This document shows, in pieces, positions 26,968 through 34,905 of a DNA stretch of 64,000 nucleotides. The stretch spans positions 79,449 to 143,448 of the forward strand of contig CABSJL010000001.1 of NCBI GenBank assembly GCA_902478055.1, written 5' to 3'. The notes under the pieces are model-generated. The model ran no database searches. It was not told the DNA's origin and saw only the letters and a program-made list of their open reading frames with translations. Source of the DNA: an uncultured Veillonella sp. (GTDB lineage: Bacteria > Bacillota > Negativicutes > Veillonellales > Veillonellaceae). The stretch's first letter is position 1; each line of letters begins with the position of its first letter. The translations under genes were made by a program, and so were the position numbers.

Positions 26968-27030
26968 TTTTGATACATCAAAATTGAACTCTTAACCTCA
27001 TATTTAAGAGAATCATGAAATTCTATAGAA
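26968..27030. promoter_or_regulatory. Cluster of dyads upstream of the glutamine synthetase promoter
   Basis: Three inverted repeats: TTTTGAT-AC-ATCAAAA (26968-26983), CTCTTAA-N8-TTAAGAG (26989-27010) and the 10-bp palindrome TTCTATAGAA (27021-27030), the last ending 5 bp before the -35. They may be operators; no known consensus is recognised. Confidence 0.4.
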
Positions 27031-27035
27031 AGTTA

Positions 27036-27065
27036 TTGACATGTATTTTCACTATATGATATTAT
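27036..27065 (+). promoter_or_regulatory. Promoter of the glutamine synthetase gene
   Basis: TTGACA at 27036-27041 and TATTAT at 27060-27065 with an 18-nt spacer. Transcription would begin near 27072, giving a ~90-nt leader that is almost filled by a terminator-like hairpin. Confidence 0.8.
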
Positions 27066-27091
27066 GATTTCAACAAAATAATTGGTCAACG

Positions 27092-27149
27092 AAGACTCCA
27101 CGTTAGATATATGGAATATATATCTATTTGTTGGAGTCTTTTTATTTTT
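27092..27149 (+). promoter_or_regulatory. Terminator-like attenuator in the glutamine synthetase leader
   Basis: AAGACTCCA (27092-27100) pairs exactly with TGGAGTCTT (27132-27140), followed by TTTATTTTT. The loop carries a nested hairpin AGATATAT/ATATATCT. The T-tract ends directly at the SD AGGAGG (27150-27155), so the terminator lies between promoter and gene. AACG (27088-27091) and CGTT (27101-27104) could form a competing hairpin whose loop is exactly the terminator 5' arm. Confidence 0.65.
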
Positions 27150-27162
27150 AGGAGGAACCATT

Positions 27163-29067
27163 ATGACAAATACTAAAGATTTATTGTATTACATTCCAGC
27201 AGGTCAATATGGTAAAGAAGGTGTTCTTGCACTATTAGAACAACATCCAGAAATTAAATTTGTATCTCTTGTAGGTATTGATTTAGCTGGTAATGATACA
27301 GATGAAAAAATTCCTATGGCAGCATTCTTTGATGATTACGAAGCATTCTTCGAAGGTCGTGCTGTTCAAACAGATGGTTCTTCTGTAGTACTTACAAATA
27401 TTGCAACATTGAATAATGCACGTGTAGATATGTGGGGCGACCCAAGTGTAAACTGGTTCGTTGATTATAACTATGAAAACATCGATGAAGCAACAGGTTT
27501 ACCAACTGGTACACTTCGTATTCCTGCATTCTTGATGCATAACTACCGTTATGTTGACTCTCGTTCTATCTTAAAAAACAGCTGTGATTATGTTCGTGCA
27601 GAACTATTATCCTTGATCAAAGAACATGGTCTTCCTGGCATGCCTCATGTGAAAGCTGATGACGTTGTAGATATTATCTTTACATCTGCTACAGAATTGG
27701 AATTCTGGGTAAAAACTCCATCTAGAACAGTTACTAAAAAAGAATTATCCGTATCTCAAAAATTACAAGAACAATACTGGCAACGTACACATGGTACAGT
27801 TCGTACTGCATTAGAACAAGCAGTTGAACGCTTAGACCAATACGGTATGGTTGCAGAAATGGGCCATAAGGAAGTAGGTGGCGTTAAAGCTAAACTTGAT
27901 GAAGATGGTCATGAAGCAGTTGTACTAGAACAATTAGAAATCGACTGGAAATTCTCTAATAACCCATTGCAAACAGCAGATAATGAATTACAAGCGCGTA
28001 TTATCGTTCGTGAAGTATTCCGTGAAAATGGTCTTGATGTAACATTCAATGCAAAACCTATTATTGGCGTAGCTGGTTCTGGTGAACATACACATTTTGG
28101 TGTTATGGCTAAATTAAAATCTGGTAAACTTGTAAACTTGTTTAGCCCAGAAGATATGCGCAAAGAAGCTGCTAGCTCCTTGGGTATTGGTGCTATCATG
28201 GGGTTATTGAAACACTATGAAGCAATCAATCCATTTATCAGTTCTACAACAGACTCCTTAAATCGTTTAAAACCTGGCTTCGAAGCTCCAGTATGTATCG
28301 TTACATCTTTAGGTACTGATCCTTCCGAACCAAGCCGTAATCGTACAATCCTTTGTGGTTTGATTCGTGATATCGATAATCCTATGGCTACACGTTATGA
28401 ATTGCGTTCTCCTAACCCTTATACAAATACATATACTGCATTAGCATTGATCTTCATCTCTGCATTTGATGGTATGAAATATGCTATTACATCTGGTAAA
28501 ACACAAGCACAATTAGAAGCAGAGCTTTCCAAAGAAGTGGGTGAATCTGCTGATTACCTTGCTACAAATCGTGCATATCGTACAGAAAAAGACGTATTCG
28601 ATGATTTCACTCAAGAAGAACGTAATCAAATGTTTGGTGTTGCACCAGCCACTGTATGGGAAAACATTAAAGGTTACCATAACAATCCTGAATTAGTTGA
28701 AACATTAGCTCAAGGCAATGCATTCGCTAAAGACTTGATGGATTCCTTCATCGCATCTATTTTGAAACGTTGGAAACTTGTATTGGCTCACCGCTTAATT
28801 CCTGATAATCTTGATACAGTTCGTAAGATGGTAGCTATTCATACTGATAGCCGTAATAGTGTAGATGATAAACGTTTTGCAGAAGTTAACGACTTACGTT
28901 TCTATCTTGCTAAAGATAGCGATGATCGCAAATCTTTATTCACTCGTTTAATCGATGCACTTAACTCTGGTGAATATGACTTAGCATCTCAATTGCAAAT
29001 TGAAATGAACGATAAAATGGAAGAATTAGAAGCTAAATATGCTAACTATGCAAAAAACATCTTCTAA
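27163..29067 (+). CDS. glnA: Glutamine synthetase, long form
   Basis: ATP-dependent synthesis of glutamine from glutamate and ammonium. At 634 aa it is much longer than type I enzymes (~440-470) and nearer to type III (~700). Catalytic signatures include the metal-binding FTSATELEFWV, EQLEIDWKFSNNPLQTADN, the SGEHTHFGVM histidine segment, NRLKPGFEAPV (ATP loop) and RYELRSPNPYTNTY. A C-terminal helical extension (~500-634) is specific to the long form. ATG 27163 follows AGGAGG at 27150-27155; an upstream in-frame codon at 27082 would translate through the attenuator hairpin and is rejected. Exact subtype is uncertain. Confidence 0.85.
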   Translation: MTNTKDLLYYIPAGQYGKEGVLALLEQHPEIKFVSLVGIDLAGNDTDEKIPMAAFFDDYEAFFEGRAVQTDGSSVVLTNIATLNNARVDMWGDPSVNWFVDYNYENIDEATGLPTGTLRIPAFLMHNYRYVDSRSILKNSCDYVRAELLSLIKEHGLPGMPHVKADDVVDIIFTSATELEFWVKTPSRTVTKKELSVSQKLQEQYWQRTHGTVRTALEQAVERLDQYGMVAEMGHKEVGGVKAKLDEDGHEAVVLEQLEIDWKFSNNPLQTADNELQARIIVREVFRENGLDVTFNAKPIIGVAGSGEHTHFGVMAKLKSGKLVNLFSPEDMRKEAASSLGIGAIMGLLKHYEAINPFISSTTDSLNRLKPGFEAPVCIVTSLGTDPSEPSRNRTILCGLIRDIDNPMATRYELRSPNPYTNTYTALALIFISAFDGMKYAITSGKTQAQLEAELSKEVGESADYLATNRAYRTEKDVFDDFTQEERNQMFGVAPATVWENIKGYHNNPELVETLAQGNAFAKDLMDSFIASILKRWKLVLAHRLIPDNLDTVRKMVAIHTDSRNSVDDKRFAEVNDLRFYLAKDSDDRKSLFTRLIDALNSGEYDLASQLQIEMNDKMEELEAKYANYAKNIF

Positions 29068-29087
29068 TATCGGTTGATTTTATTACT

Positions 29088-29123
29088 CAAAAAGGGCTCC
29101 TACATTTGTAGGAGCCCTTTTAT
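29088..29123. terminator. Bidirectional terminator between glnA and the psiE-like gene
   Basis: AAAGGGCTCCTAC (29091-29103), loop ATTT, GTAGGAGCCCTTT (29108-29120), with A-rich and T-rich flanks. It serves the converging + and - transcripts. Confidence 0.95.
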
Positions 29124-29159
29124 TCATATTATCTTTTTATAATTTAGTCGTTAAAGCTA

Positions 29160-29555
29160 TTACTCGTTATGTCCTATAAACTTTTCTACTAGTACTAAGC
29201 TACATACAAGTACAAAAATTGCAACAGACCAGATTAAATTATCATATGACGATTCATGATCGATGATTAGCAGTCTAACAATTGCAGTTATGCCAATATA
29301 TAAAAAGAAATTAAGCGGGAAGTGGAAGTTATTTTTAAAGTATTTTACGATGAGAGCAATAAACTCAAAGTATAAGAAGAAGGTAATTAATTCTTCAATT
29401 AATAAATAGTAAGTGCTATAACCTTGGATATTTGCCCACGTAATAAATCCTAGGCTAATTAAGGTATTAATGAGGGCAATACAAAGTGCAATACCTACAC
29501 CAACAAGAGCTATATTTTTTATAGTTAATAATAATTTAGAAATACGTATCCACAT
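29160..29555 (-). CDS. psiE: PsiE-family membrane protein
   Basis: A 131-aa integral membrane protein with about four hydrophobic helices (roughly residues 10-35, 48-70, 78-97 and 105-124). It resembles PsiE, a phosphate-starvation-inducible protein of unknown function in E. coli; LLIEELITFFLYFEFIALIV and the short RLLIIDHES loop fit the family. It stands alone on the minus strand, with terminators on both sides. Start ATG is at 29555 with AGGTG upstream on that strand. Regulation by phosphate is not visible here. Confidence 0.75.
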   Translation of the reverse strand: MWIRISKLLLTIKNIALVGVGIALCIALINTLISLGFITWANIQGYSTYYLLIEELITFFLYFEFIALIVKYFKNNFHFPLNFFLYIGITAIVRLLIIDHESSYDNLIWSVAIFVLVCSLVLVEKFIGHNE

Positions 29556-29585
29556 ATATAATTCACCTACAATAAATATCTAAAT

Positions 29586-29594
29586 ACTATACCA
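29586..29594 (-). promoter_or_regulatory. Possible extended -10 promoter of the psiE-like gene
   Basis: On the minus strand the sequence reads TGG-TATAGT, an extended -10, about 31 bp before the start codon. No good -35 was found because the tpx terminator occupies that place. Confidence 0.4.
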
Positions 29595-29598
29595 CATA

Positions 29599-29627
29599 AA
29601 AAAGACCGTACACCGTACGGTCTTTTT
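29599..29627. terminator. Terminator after tpx
   Basis: AAAAAGACCGTAC / GTACGGTCTTTTT, with GACCGTAC (29604-29611) pairing to GTACGGTC (29615-29622) around loop ACC. It is symmetrical, so it could work in either direction; tpx (minus strand) ends just beside it. Confidence 0.93.
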
Positions 29628-29666
29628 ACGATTACACCACAGTATAATCACGAGAATATCAAAGGA

Positions 29667-30182
29667 TTAGATATCAGCTTTAATTGCTTCTAATGCAGCA
29701 TCGAAGTTAACTGCTTGAGTTACTTCAGGAACGTATTCAACATAAGTTACTTTATTTTCTTTGTTGATTACTACTACGCCACGAGTTAAAAGACGAAGTT
29801 CTTCAATCAAGAAGCCATAGTTTTCACCGAAGGAAGCGTCTTTGTGGTCAGACAAAGTAATTACTTTATCTACGCCAGCAGCGCCACACCAACGTTTTTG
29901 AGCGAAAGGCAAGTCCATAGAAATTGTCAATACTACAACATCATCAGAAAGTGCAGTAGCATCTTGGTTGAACCAACGAGTTTGAGCGTCACAAACGCCT
30001 GTATCAAGGGAAGGAACAACGGAGATAACTTTTACTTTACCTTCGAAATCTTTTAATGTTTTAGGTTGTAAGTCGTTGCTTAAAACTGTGAAGTCAGGAG
30101 CTTGTTGACCTACTTTAACTTCTGGACCAACCAATGTGATAGGGCCACCTGCAAATGTTACTACGCCAGTACGTTTTTCCAT
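29667..30182 (-). CDS. tpx: Thiol peroxidase Tpx
   Basis: An atypical 2-Cys peroxiredoxin that reduces peroxides with thioredoxin. 171 aa. The peroxidatic cysteine is C64 in SLDTGVCDAQT and the resolving cysteine C99 in QKRWCGA, a spacing typical of Tpx. The N-terminal hairpin VTFAGGPITLVG and GQQAPDFTVL are family features. The SD AGGAGG at 30191-30196 (minus strand) and a promoter further upstream support a monocistronic oxidative-stress gene, sensible in an anaerobe exposed to oxygen. Confidence 0.97.
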   Translation of the reverse strand: MEKRTGVVTFAGGPITLVGPEVKVGQQAPDFTVLSNDLQPKTLKDFEGKVKVISVVPSLDTGVCDAQTRWFNQDATALSDDVVVLTISMDLPFAQKRWCGAAGVDKVITLSDHKDASFGENYGFLIEELRLLTRGVVVINKENKVTYVEYVPEVTQAVNFDAALEAIKADI

Positions 30183-30245
30183 GTTGTATTCCTCCTAAGA
30201 GTTTTAATTCTAATTTATGTAAGGATACGTTTTGTATCTATGCAT

Positions 30246-30274
30246 AGTATAACATTTACATTACCATAAGTAAA
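30246..30274 (-). promoter_or_regulatory. Probable promoter of tpx
   Basis: On the minus strand: -35 TTTACT (30274-30269), 17-nt spacer and -10 TATACT (30251-30246). It lies about 64 bp upstream of the tpx start. Confidence 0.55.
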
Positions 30275-30375
30275 CTAAAAAATTCGATATAGTGTTTTTA
30301 AGGGAATAAATAGTATATTATTGGCTTCATAATCAAGAAAATATCTCATAACTACATTATATACGTATAGGTGTA

Positions 30376-30404
30376 TTAAGATATATGAAAAAAATGTGTA
30401 TACT
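30376..30404 (+). promoter_or_regulatory. Possible promoter of the ABC exporter operon
   Basis: TTAAGA (30376-30381), 17-nt spacer, TATACT (30399-30404). The -10 is also the left arm of a short dyad TATACT-N6-AGTATA (30399-30416). It is the only good candidate in the 282-bp divergent region between tpx and the exporter genes. Confidence 0.5.
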
Positions 30405-30464
30405 ATAAGGAGTATATTTAAATAATGATAATCCTGTAATATAGAAATTTAACTGAGAGGTCCT

Positions 30465-32186
30465 ATGAAACCTATAGAGCTATTTATGCAGTTTTTCCGC
30501 CGAGAAGGCTGGGTGTATGCCATCGGCTTAACTATGCTAATTGCTATTGATATAGCATTTTTATTTGTTCCACAATTCATTGGTAATGCCATCGATACAC
30601 TAAGTCACAATAAAGAGGGCTTAGTCAATTATATTATTTACTTTATTTTATTATTTATTATTATAACGATTCTAAAAGTTATTTCACGACGCACCTTACT
30701 TGGTTCCATCCGTCGTATGGAGTACCTTTTTCGTGAAATTTTGTGTAGAAAAGCATTACAAATAAAAACAACATACTATGAGGCAAATGGACCTGGTAAA
30801 GTTATGGCGTTGATGACAAATGATGTTACATCTCTTCGTGTAGCGTTAGGTTTAGGTGTAATGATCGTGGTGGATATTATATTTTATTCCATTGTAGGAT
30901 CAATTATTCTCATACAAAAGATAGATGGTTTATTAGCTTTCAAAATTATGACACCTGTATTTTTCATCATTGTAGCTATCTTTGTGTTAGGTCGGAAATT
31001 GCGTGCTAAACAGCGTAGTGCGCAGGCAACGTATAGTGACATGACAGAATTTGGCCAAGAATTATTTCAAGGTATAGATGTAATTAGAGCTTTTAATAGG
31101 GAACGTATTATTTCTAATTCTTTTGAAAAAATAAATAAATTGAACTATAAGAAAAATATGGATGTAGCATTATTAGATTCTGTACTAACCCCTTTAACAA
31201 GAATTGCGCCCTTTATTTGTATTAGTATTAGTATTTTTATATGTGGACATCTAGCTGTCGAAGGCAATATGACTATAGGTGAATTTGTAACTATCAATTC
31301 CTTTATTATGTTAATAGTAGGACCTTTAATTGGATTTGGTGGGCTTATTTCTATTGTACAAAAAGGTTTGGCATCCTTAGATCGTATTACGGACTTCTTA
31401 CGTCTACCAATCGAGTCAATTGATGACACTACGGAGGTATTACCACTTGAAGATATCAATATACGTTATTTAGATTTTAACTATGAAAACTCTAAAGGTC
31501 ATGCATTATCACAAGTATCTACAACCATTCGGAAAGGATCTTTTATTGGTATTGTAGGTAAACCTGGTTCTGGTAAAAGTACACTCTTTAAACTACTTAT
31601 TGGTCTACAAGAATGTCCGCCGAAGTCTATATATATTGGAAATCAAGATATATCAGATATACCATTATCTAAGCTTAGAAATTCAATTGCTTATGTGCCA
31701 ACTCAATCTTATTTATTGAGCACTACCATCGAAGATAATATTAAATTTGGTAAAGACTTACCTATGCATGAATCGGTTGAGGTAGCCGCAAAAAAAGCAG
31801 ACTTATATAGAGATTTAGGAGACCTTTTACATAATGATTTACATAATCTTGCAGAAGAAGGTCATGACTTATCGGGGGGCCAAAAACAACGCATTAATAT
31901 GGCTCGAGGTTTTTACAAGAATGCACCATATTTATTATTAGATGATTGTTTCTCTGCGTTAGATGCAGTAACCGTCAATACTATTTTAGATACATTACAT
32001 ACGGTTCATACACAAACTATATTATGTATTTCTCAACGCTTAGAGGTCATTGAAAAGGCGGATAAAATTATTGTCTTTGATGAAGGCCATATAGTTGAAG
32101 AGGGTACACATGAAGAATTGTTAACTAGAAATGGTTTATATAAAACCCTTTATGAAGCGCAGAAAGGAGAAAGTCATAATGAATAA
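30465..32186 (+). CDS. ABC exporter half-transporter, degenerate-site subunit
   Basis: A 573-aa membrane protein with six helices in the first ~310 residues fused to an ATPase domain. Walker A is GKPGSGKST (~365-373) and the signature is a normal LSGGQKQ (~470). Two catalytic positions are altered: Walker B ends LLLDD rather than LLLDE (~491-495), and the switch histidine is Gln (ISQRLEV). This is the pattern of the degenerate subunit in heterodimeric exporters such as TM287/288. It overlaps the next gene by 8 bases, its obvious partner. Substrate unknown; multidrug, lipid or peptide are all possible. Confidence 0.9.
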   Translation: MKPIELFMQFFRREGWVYAIGLTMLIAIDIAFLFVPQFIGNAIDTLSHNKEGLVNYIIYFILLFIIITILKVISRRTLLGSIRRMEYLFREILCRKALQIKTTYYEANGPGKVMALMTNDVTSLRVALGLGVMIVVDIIFYSIVGSIILIQKIDGLLAFKIMTPVFFIIVAIFVLGRKLRAKQRSAQATYSDMTEFGQELFQGIDVIRAFNRERIISNSFEKINKLNYKKNMDVALLDSVLTPLTRIAPFICISISIFICGHLAVEGNMTIGEFVTINSFIMLIVGPLIGFGGLISIVQKGLASLDRITDFLRLPIESIDDTTEVLPLEDINIRYLDFNYENSKGHALSQVSTTIRKGSFIGIVGKPGSGKSTLFKLLIGLQECPPKSIYIGNQDISDIPLSKLRNSIAYVPTQSYLLSTTIEDNIKFGKDLPMHESVEVAAKKADLYRDLGDLLHNDLHNLAEEGHDLSGGQKQRINMARGFYKNAPYLLLDDCFSALDAVTVNTILDTLHTVHTQTILCISQRLEVIEKADKIIVFDEGHIVEEGTHEELLTRNGLYKTLYEAQKGESHNE

Positions 32187-33924
32187 GCATAACGTTAGAA
32201 ATGACTGGGCTCTATTCTCCTATATAACTGCATATATTAAACCCTATTTAGGTATCTTATTAATAGCTACAATCGCACTCGCTGGAAATCTTATATTATT
32301 ATTATTTAGACCGTATCTTACAAAACAAGTAATAGATCTAGGATTTGCCACTAATGATATTCATGTCATTGAATATTATGCTGTTTTATATGGCTTAACA
32401 ATCATTGGTAGTGTATGTTTTATTTTCGTAGAAAATTACTTTTTAAAAAGCTTTGGTCAAAAAATAATCTATAATATTCGCCATATTGTGTTCCAAAAAA
32501 TTCTACATAAACCACATGATGAATTTTATAAATTGCCTATTGGCAATTGGGTAACCCGTATTACTAATGATGTGGAATCACTGCGTACCTTATATACCGA
32601 TGTATTGTTAAACTTAGCTAGTAGCGGATTAATGATTATTGGTATATTAGCCTTCATGTATGCCATTAATGTACCGTTAGCTGTTATTATGACGATTTTA
32701 GTACCTATTATGGGCGGGATTATTTGGGTATATCAAAAGTTTTCTAGAAAGGCTTTTCGTCAAGTAAGACGGTCTGTAGCGGCCTCCAATGCGAGCATTA
32801 AGGAATTGCTGAACTATATTGTTATAGTTAAATCCTACGGTGGAGAAAAAGCCATAGAAGGTAGATATGAAACTGTTAACAAAGGTTTTTTAGAAGCTGG
32901 TCTTTTTGAAGTTACAACATTTTCTATTTTCAGACCTCTCGTTGATGGCTTGTTTTTCGTAGCTTTAATCGTCATATTTACTACTACTAATTTAGTAGAT
33001 TCTGTAGCCGATGCAGGTACTGTATTTGCTTTCATTCAATATATGGATCGTTTCTTTCAGCCATTAAAGGAAATTGCAGACAAATATAATTCATTGCAAA
33101 GTTCATTAGCTGGAGCTGAACGATTAGTACCATTATTAGAAGAGAAAGACCGAAATATGGTCGATGAAGTTCCGAAAGAACTGATTCCTGTTGAATCAAT
33201 TGAATTTGATCATGTTTGGTTCTCTTATGAAAATAATGATACCTATGCATTACAAGATTTCACCTTACATATTAAGTCTGGTGATTTTACAGGCATTGTT
33301 GGTCCCTCTGGTAGTGGTAAATCCACATTGTTATCTTTATTAATGGGTATCTATAAACCTACAAAGGGTACCATCTATATAAATGGTATTGATATTGCTA
33401 AATACGATAGCTCTGTACTCCGTCACTTAATGGGGTATGTATTCCAACAAGCGTATTTATTTAAAGGGTCTATTAAAGATAATCTTACACTGTTTGATAC
33501 TTCTATCAGTCATGATGAAATGGTAAAAGCAGCAAAACAAGTTAATTTAGATACTATGATTGAACAATTACCAGAAGGCTATAATACACCTGTAGGGTAC
33601 TTAGGTTCACTATTATCAGACGGTCAAAAGCAACTACTAGCCTTTGGACGTACGCTCATAAGAAATACACCTATTCTATTATTAGATGAAGCAACGGCTA
33701 ACGTAGATAGTCATACTGAAAAACAAATACAAGCGAGTATTGAAAATATCCGTGGTAGTAAAACAATCGTAAGCATTGCTCATCGATTATCCACAGTACA
33801 AGAAGCAAATGAAATTGTTTATATTGAATATGGTAAAATAATAGAAAAAGGTTCTTTCAAAGAATTAATTGAGTTAAAAGGGGCTTTTTATAATCTATGG
33901 ATTCGTCAAAAAAGCGGGAGTTAG
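32179..33924 (+). CDS. ABC exporter half-transporter, catalytic-site subunit
   Basis: The 581-aa partner of the preceding gene, with the same TMD-NBD architecture. Walker A is GPSGSGKST (~375-383), Walker B a full LLLDEATANVD and the switch IAHRLSTV, but its signature is LSDGQKQ instead of LSGGQ. So this subunit has the catalytic Glu and His but a weakened signature, complementing its partner: one consensus and one degenerate ATP site in the dimer. ATG 32179 follows AAAGGAG at 32163-32169; an earlier in-frame codon at 32131 lies deep within the upstream gene. Confidence 0.9.
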   Translation: MNKHNVRNDWALFSYITAYIKPYLGILLIATIALAGNLILLLFRPYLTKQVIDLGFATNDIHVIEYYAVLYGLTIIGSVCFIFVENYFLKSFGQKIIYNIRHIVFQKILHKPHDEFYKLPIGNWVTRITNDVESLRTLYTDVLLNLASSGLMIIGILAFMYAINVPLAVIMTILVPIMGGIIWVYQKFSRKAFRQVRRSVAASNASIKELLNYIVIVKSYGGEKAIEGRYETVNKGFLEAGLFEVTTFSIFRPLVDGLFFVALIVIFTTTNLVDSVADAGTVFAFIQYMDRFFQPLKEIADKYNSLQSSLAGAERLVPLLEEKDRNMVDEVPKELIPVESIEFDHVWFSYENNDTYALQDFTLHIKSGDFTGIVGPSGSGKSTLLSLLMGIYKPTKGTIYINGIDIAKYDSSVLRHLMGYVFQQAYLFKGSIKDNLTLFDTSISHDEMVKAAKQVNLDTMIEQLPEGYNTPVGYLGSLLSDGQKQLLAFGRTLIRNTPILLLDEATANVDSHTEKQIQASIENIRGSKTIVSIAHRLSTVQEANEIVYIEYGKIIEKGSFKELIELKGAFYNLWIRQKSGS

Positions 33925-33925
33925 C

Positions 33926-34720
33926 ATGGAATTTATCCAATCTAAAGATAATAAGACTATTAAACGTATAGTTTCTCTAGGACAACGTAAAAATCGTAAT
34001 AAACATGGTGAGTATATTGTTGAAGGTATCCGTTCTATCCGTGATATATCATCTAATGGTGTAATAAAAACAATTGTTATACGAGAGTCTAAATGTAAAG
34101 ATAATAATATCGAAGCGTTATTAGCTTTAGATTCTATGCAATCAATTCCTACTTATATTGCGCAAGATCCAATATTTGATAAAATCGATAATACCGTAAA
34201 TGGACAAGGTATTATTGCCATTGTAGCTAAACCCAAACATAGTATAGAATCTATCTCTATTGAAGATGGTGTCTATATTACACTAGATGGCGTACAAGAT
34301 CCTGGTAATCTAGGTACGATTATACGTACCGCTGTAGCAGCAGGTGTGAAGGGCATATTTTTAATGAAAGGTACTGTAGATCCTTTTAATGATAAGACGG
34401 TACGTAGCACAATGAGTGCGTTACATAAAATACCAGTCTATGAAGATGTGACATTATCTATGCTCAATGATCTGATTGCGGAATCTAATATGTCTACCTA
34501 TGTAACTGCCTTAGAAAACTCAAAACCATATCATATGATTACATACGATAAACGATGTATGTTGATTTTAGGTAATGAAGGGAATGGGGTAACACCTGAG
34601 GTTATGAATCTATGTAAGCATCGAATCATGATCCCCATGTATGGTGACATTGAATCGTTAAATGTGAGTGTAGCAGCAGCTCTATGTATGTATAAAGCTC
34701 AAGAGCAATTGATGTCATAA
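33926..34720 (+). CDS. TrmH/SpoU-family RNA 2'-O-methyltransferase
   Basis: A 264-aa SPOUT methyltransferase, probably acting on rRNA. An N-terminal L30e-like substrate-binding domain (IQSKDNKTIKRIVSLGQRKN) is followed by the SAM knot with motif 1 QDPGNLGTIIRTA, motif 2 LILGNEGNGV and motif 3 IPMYGDIESLNVSVAAAL. It starts one base after the exporter stop, with GGGAG (33916-33920) as SD, so it is probably in that operon. The nucleotide target cannot be read from the sequence. Confidence 0.92.
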   Translation: MEFIQSKDNKTIKRIVSLGQRKNRNKHGEYIVEGIRSIRDISSNGVIKTIVIRESKCKDNNIEALLALDSMQSIPTYIAQDPIFDKIDNTVNGQGIIAIVAKPKHSIESISIEDGVYITLDGVQDPGNLGTIIRTAVAAGVKGIFLMKGTVDPFNDKTVRSTMSALHKIPVYEDVTLSMLNDLIAESNMSTYVTALENSKPYHMITYDKRCMLILGNEGNGVTPEVMNLCKHRIMIPMYGDIESLNVSVAAALCMYKAQEQLMS

Positions 34721-34723
34721 TTA

Positions 34724-34751
34724 AAATACTTGAGAATCAGATCAAGTATTT
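34724..34751 (+). repeat. Perfect 10-bp inverted repeat after the TrmH-family gene
   Basis: AAATACTTGA (34724-34733), 8-nt loop, TCAAGTATTT (34742-34751). There is no T-tract after it. It lies just before a true terminator, so it may protect the 3' end or be part of a tandem terminator. Confidence 0.55.
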
Positions 34752-34777
34752 ATGATAAAAATTTATAAGTATATCGA

Positions 34778-34812
34778 AAGTCCTCTACTAGTATACAAGT
34801 AGGGGGCTTTTG
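34778..34812 (+). terminator. Intrinsic terminator of the exporter operon
   Basis: AAGTCCTCTACT (34778-34789) pairs with AGTAGGGGGCTT (34798-34809) through two G-T wobbles; TTTTG follows. Confidence 0.85.
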
Positions 34813-34814
34813 TA

Positions 34815-34844
34815 TTGATTTTATAGTTCTGTATTTGGTACAAT
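34815..34844 (+). promoter_or_regulatory. Probable promoter of the deacetylase gene
   Basis: TTGATT (34815-34820), 18-nt spacer and TACAAT (34839-34844), placed right after the preceding terminator. Transcription would begin near 34851. Confidence 0.6.
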
Positions 34845-34854
34845 AACATATATC

Positions 34855-34886
34855 CTTTGTGGGAGAACAAAGTTCTCCCCTTTTTT
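34855..34886 (+). promoter_or_regulatory. Small attenuator-like leader with two exclusive hairpins
   Basis: Terminator form: GGGAGAAC (34861-34868), loop AAA, GTTCTCCC (34872-34879), then C and six T. Competing form: CTTTGT (34855-34860) pairs with ACAAAG (34867-34872), which uses bases of both the terminator arm and loop. The SD of the next gene begins about 5 nt after the T-tract. It could simply be a second terminator for read-through from upstream. Confidence 0.5.
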
Positions 34887-34905
34887 AATGAAAAGGAAGA
34901 AAACT

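Noticed and set aside
27082..27162. 27-residue hydrophobic N-terminal extension of glutamine synthetase
   Set aside because: It would translate the attenuator hairpin and lacks an SD; glutamine synthetase is cytoplasmic and starts at 27163 behind AGGAGG.
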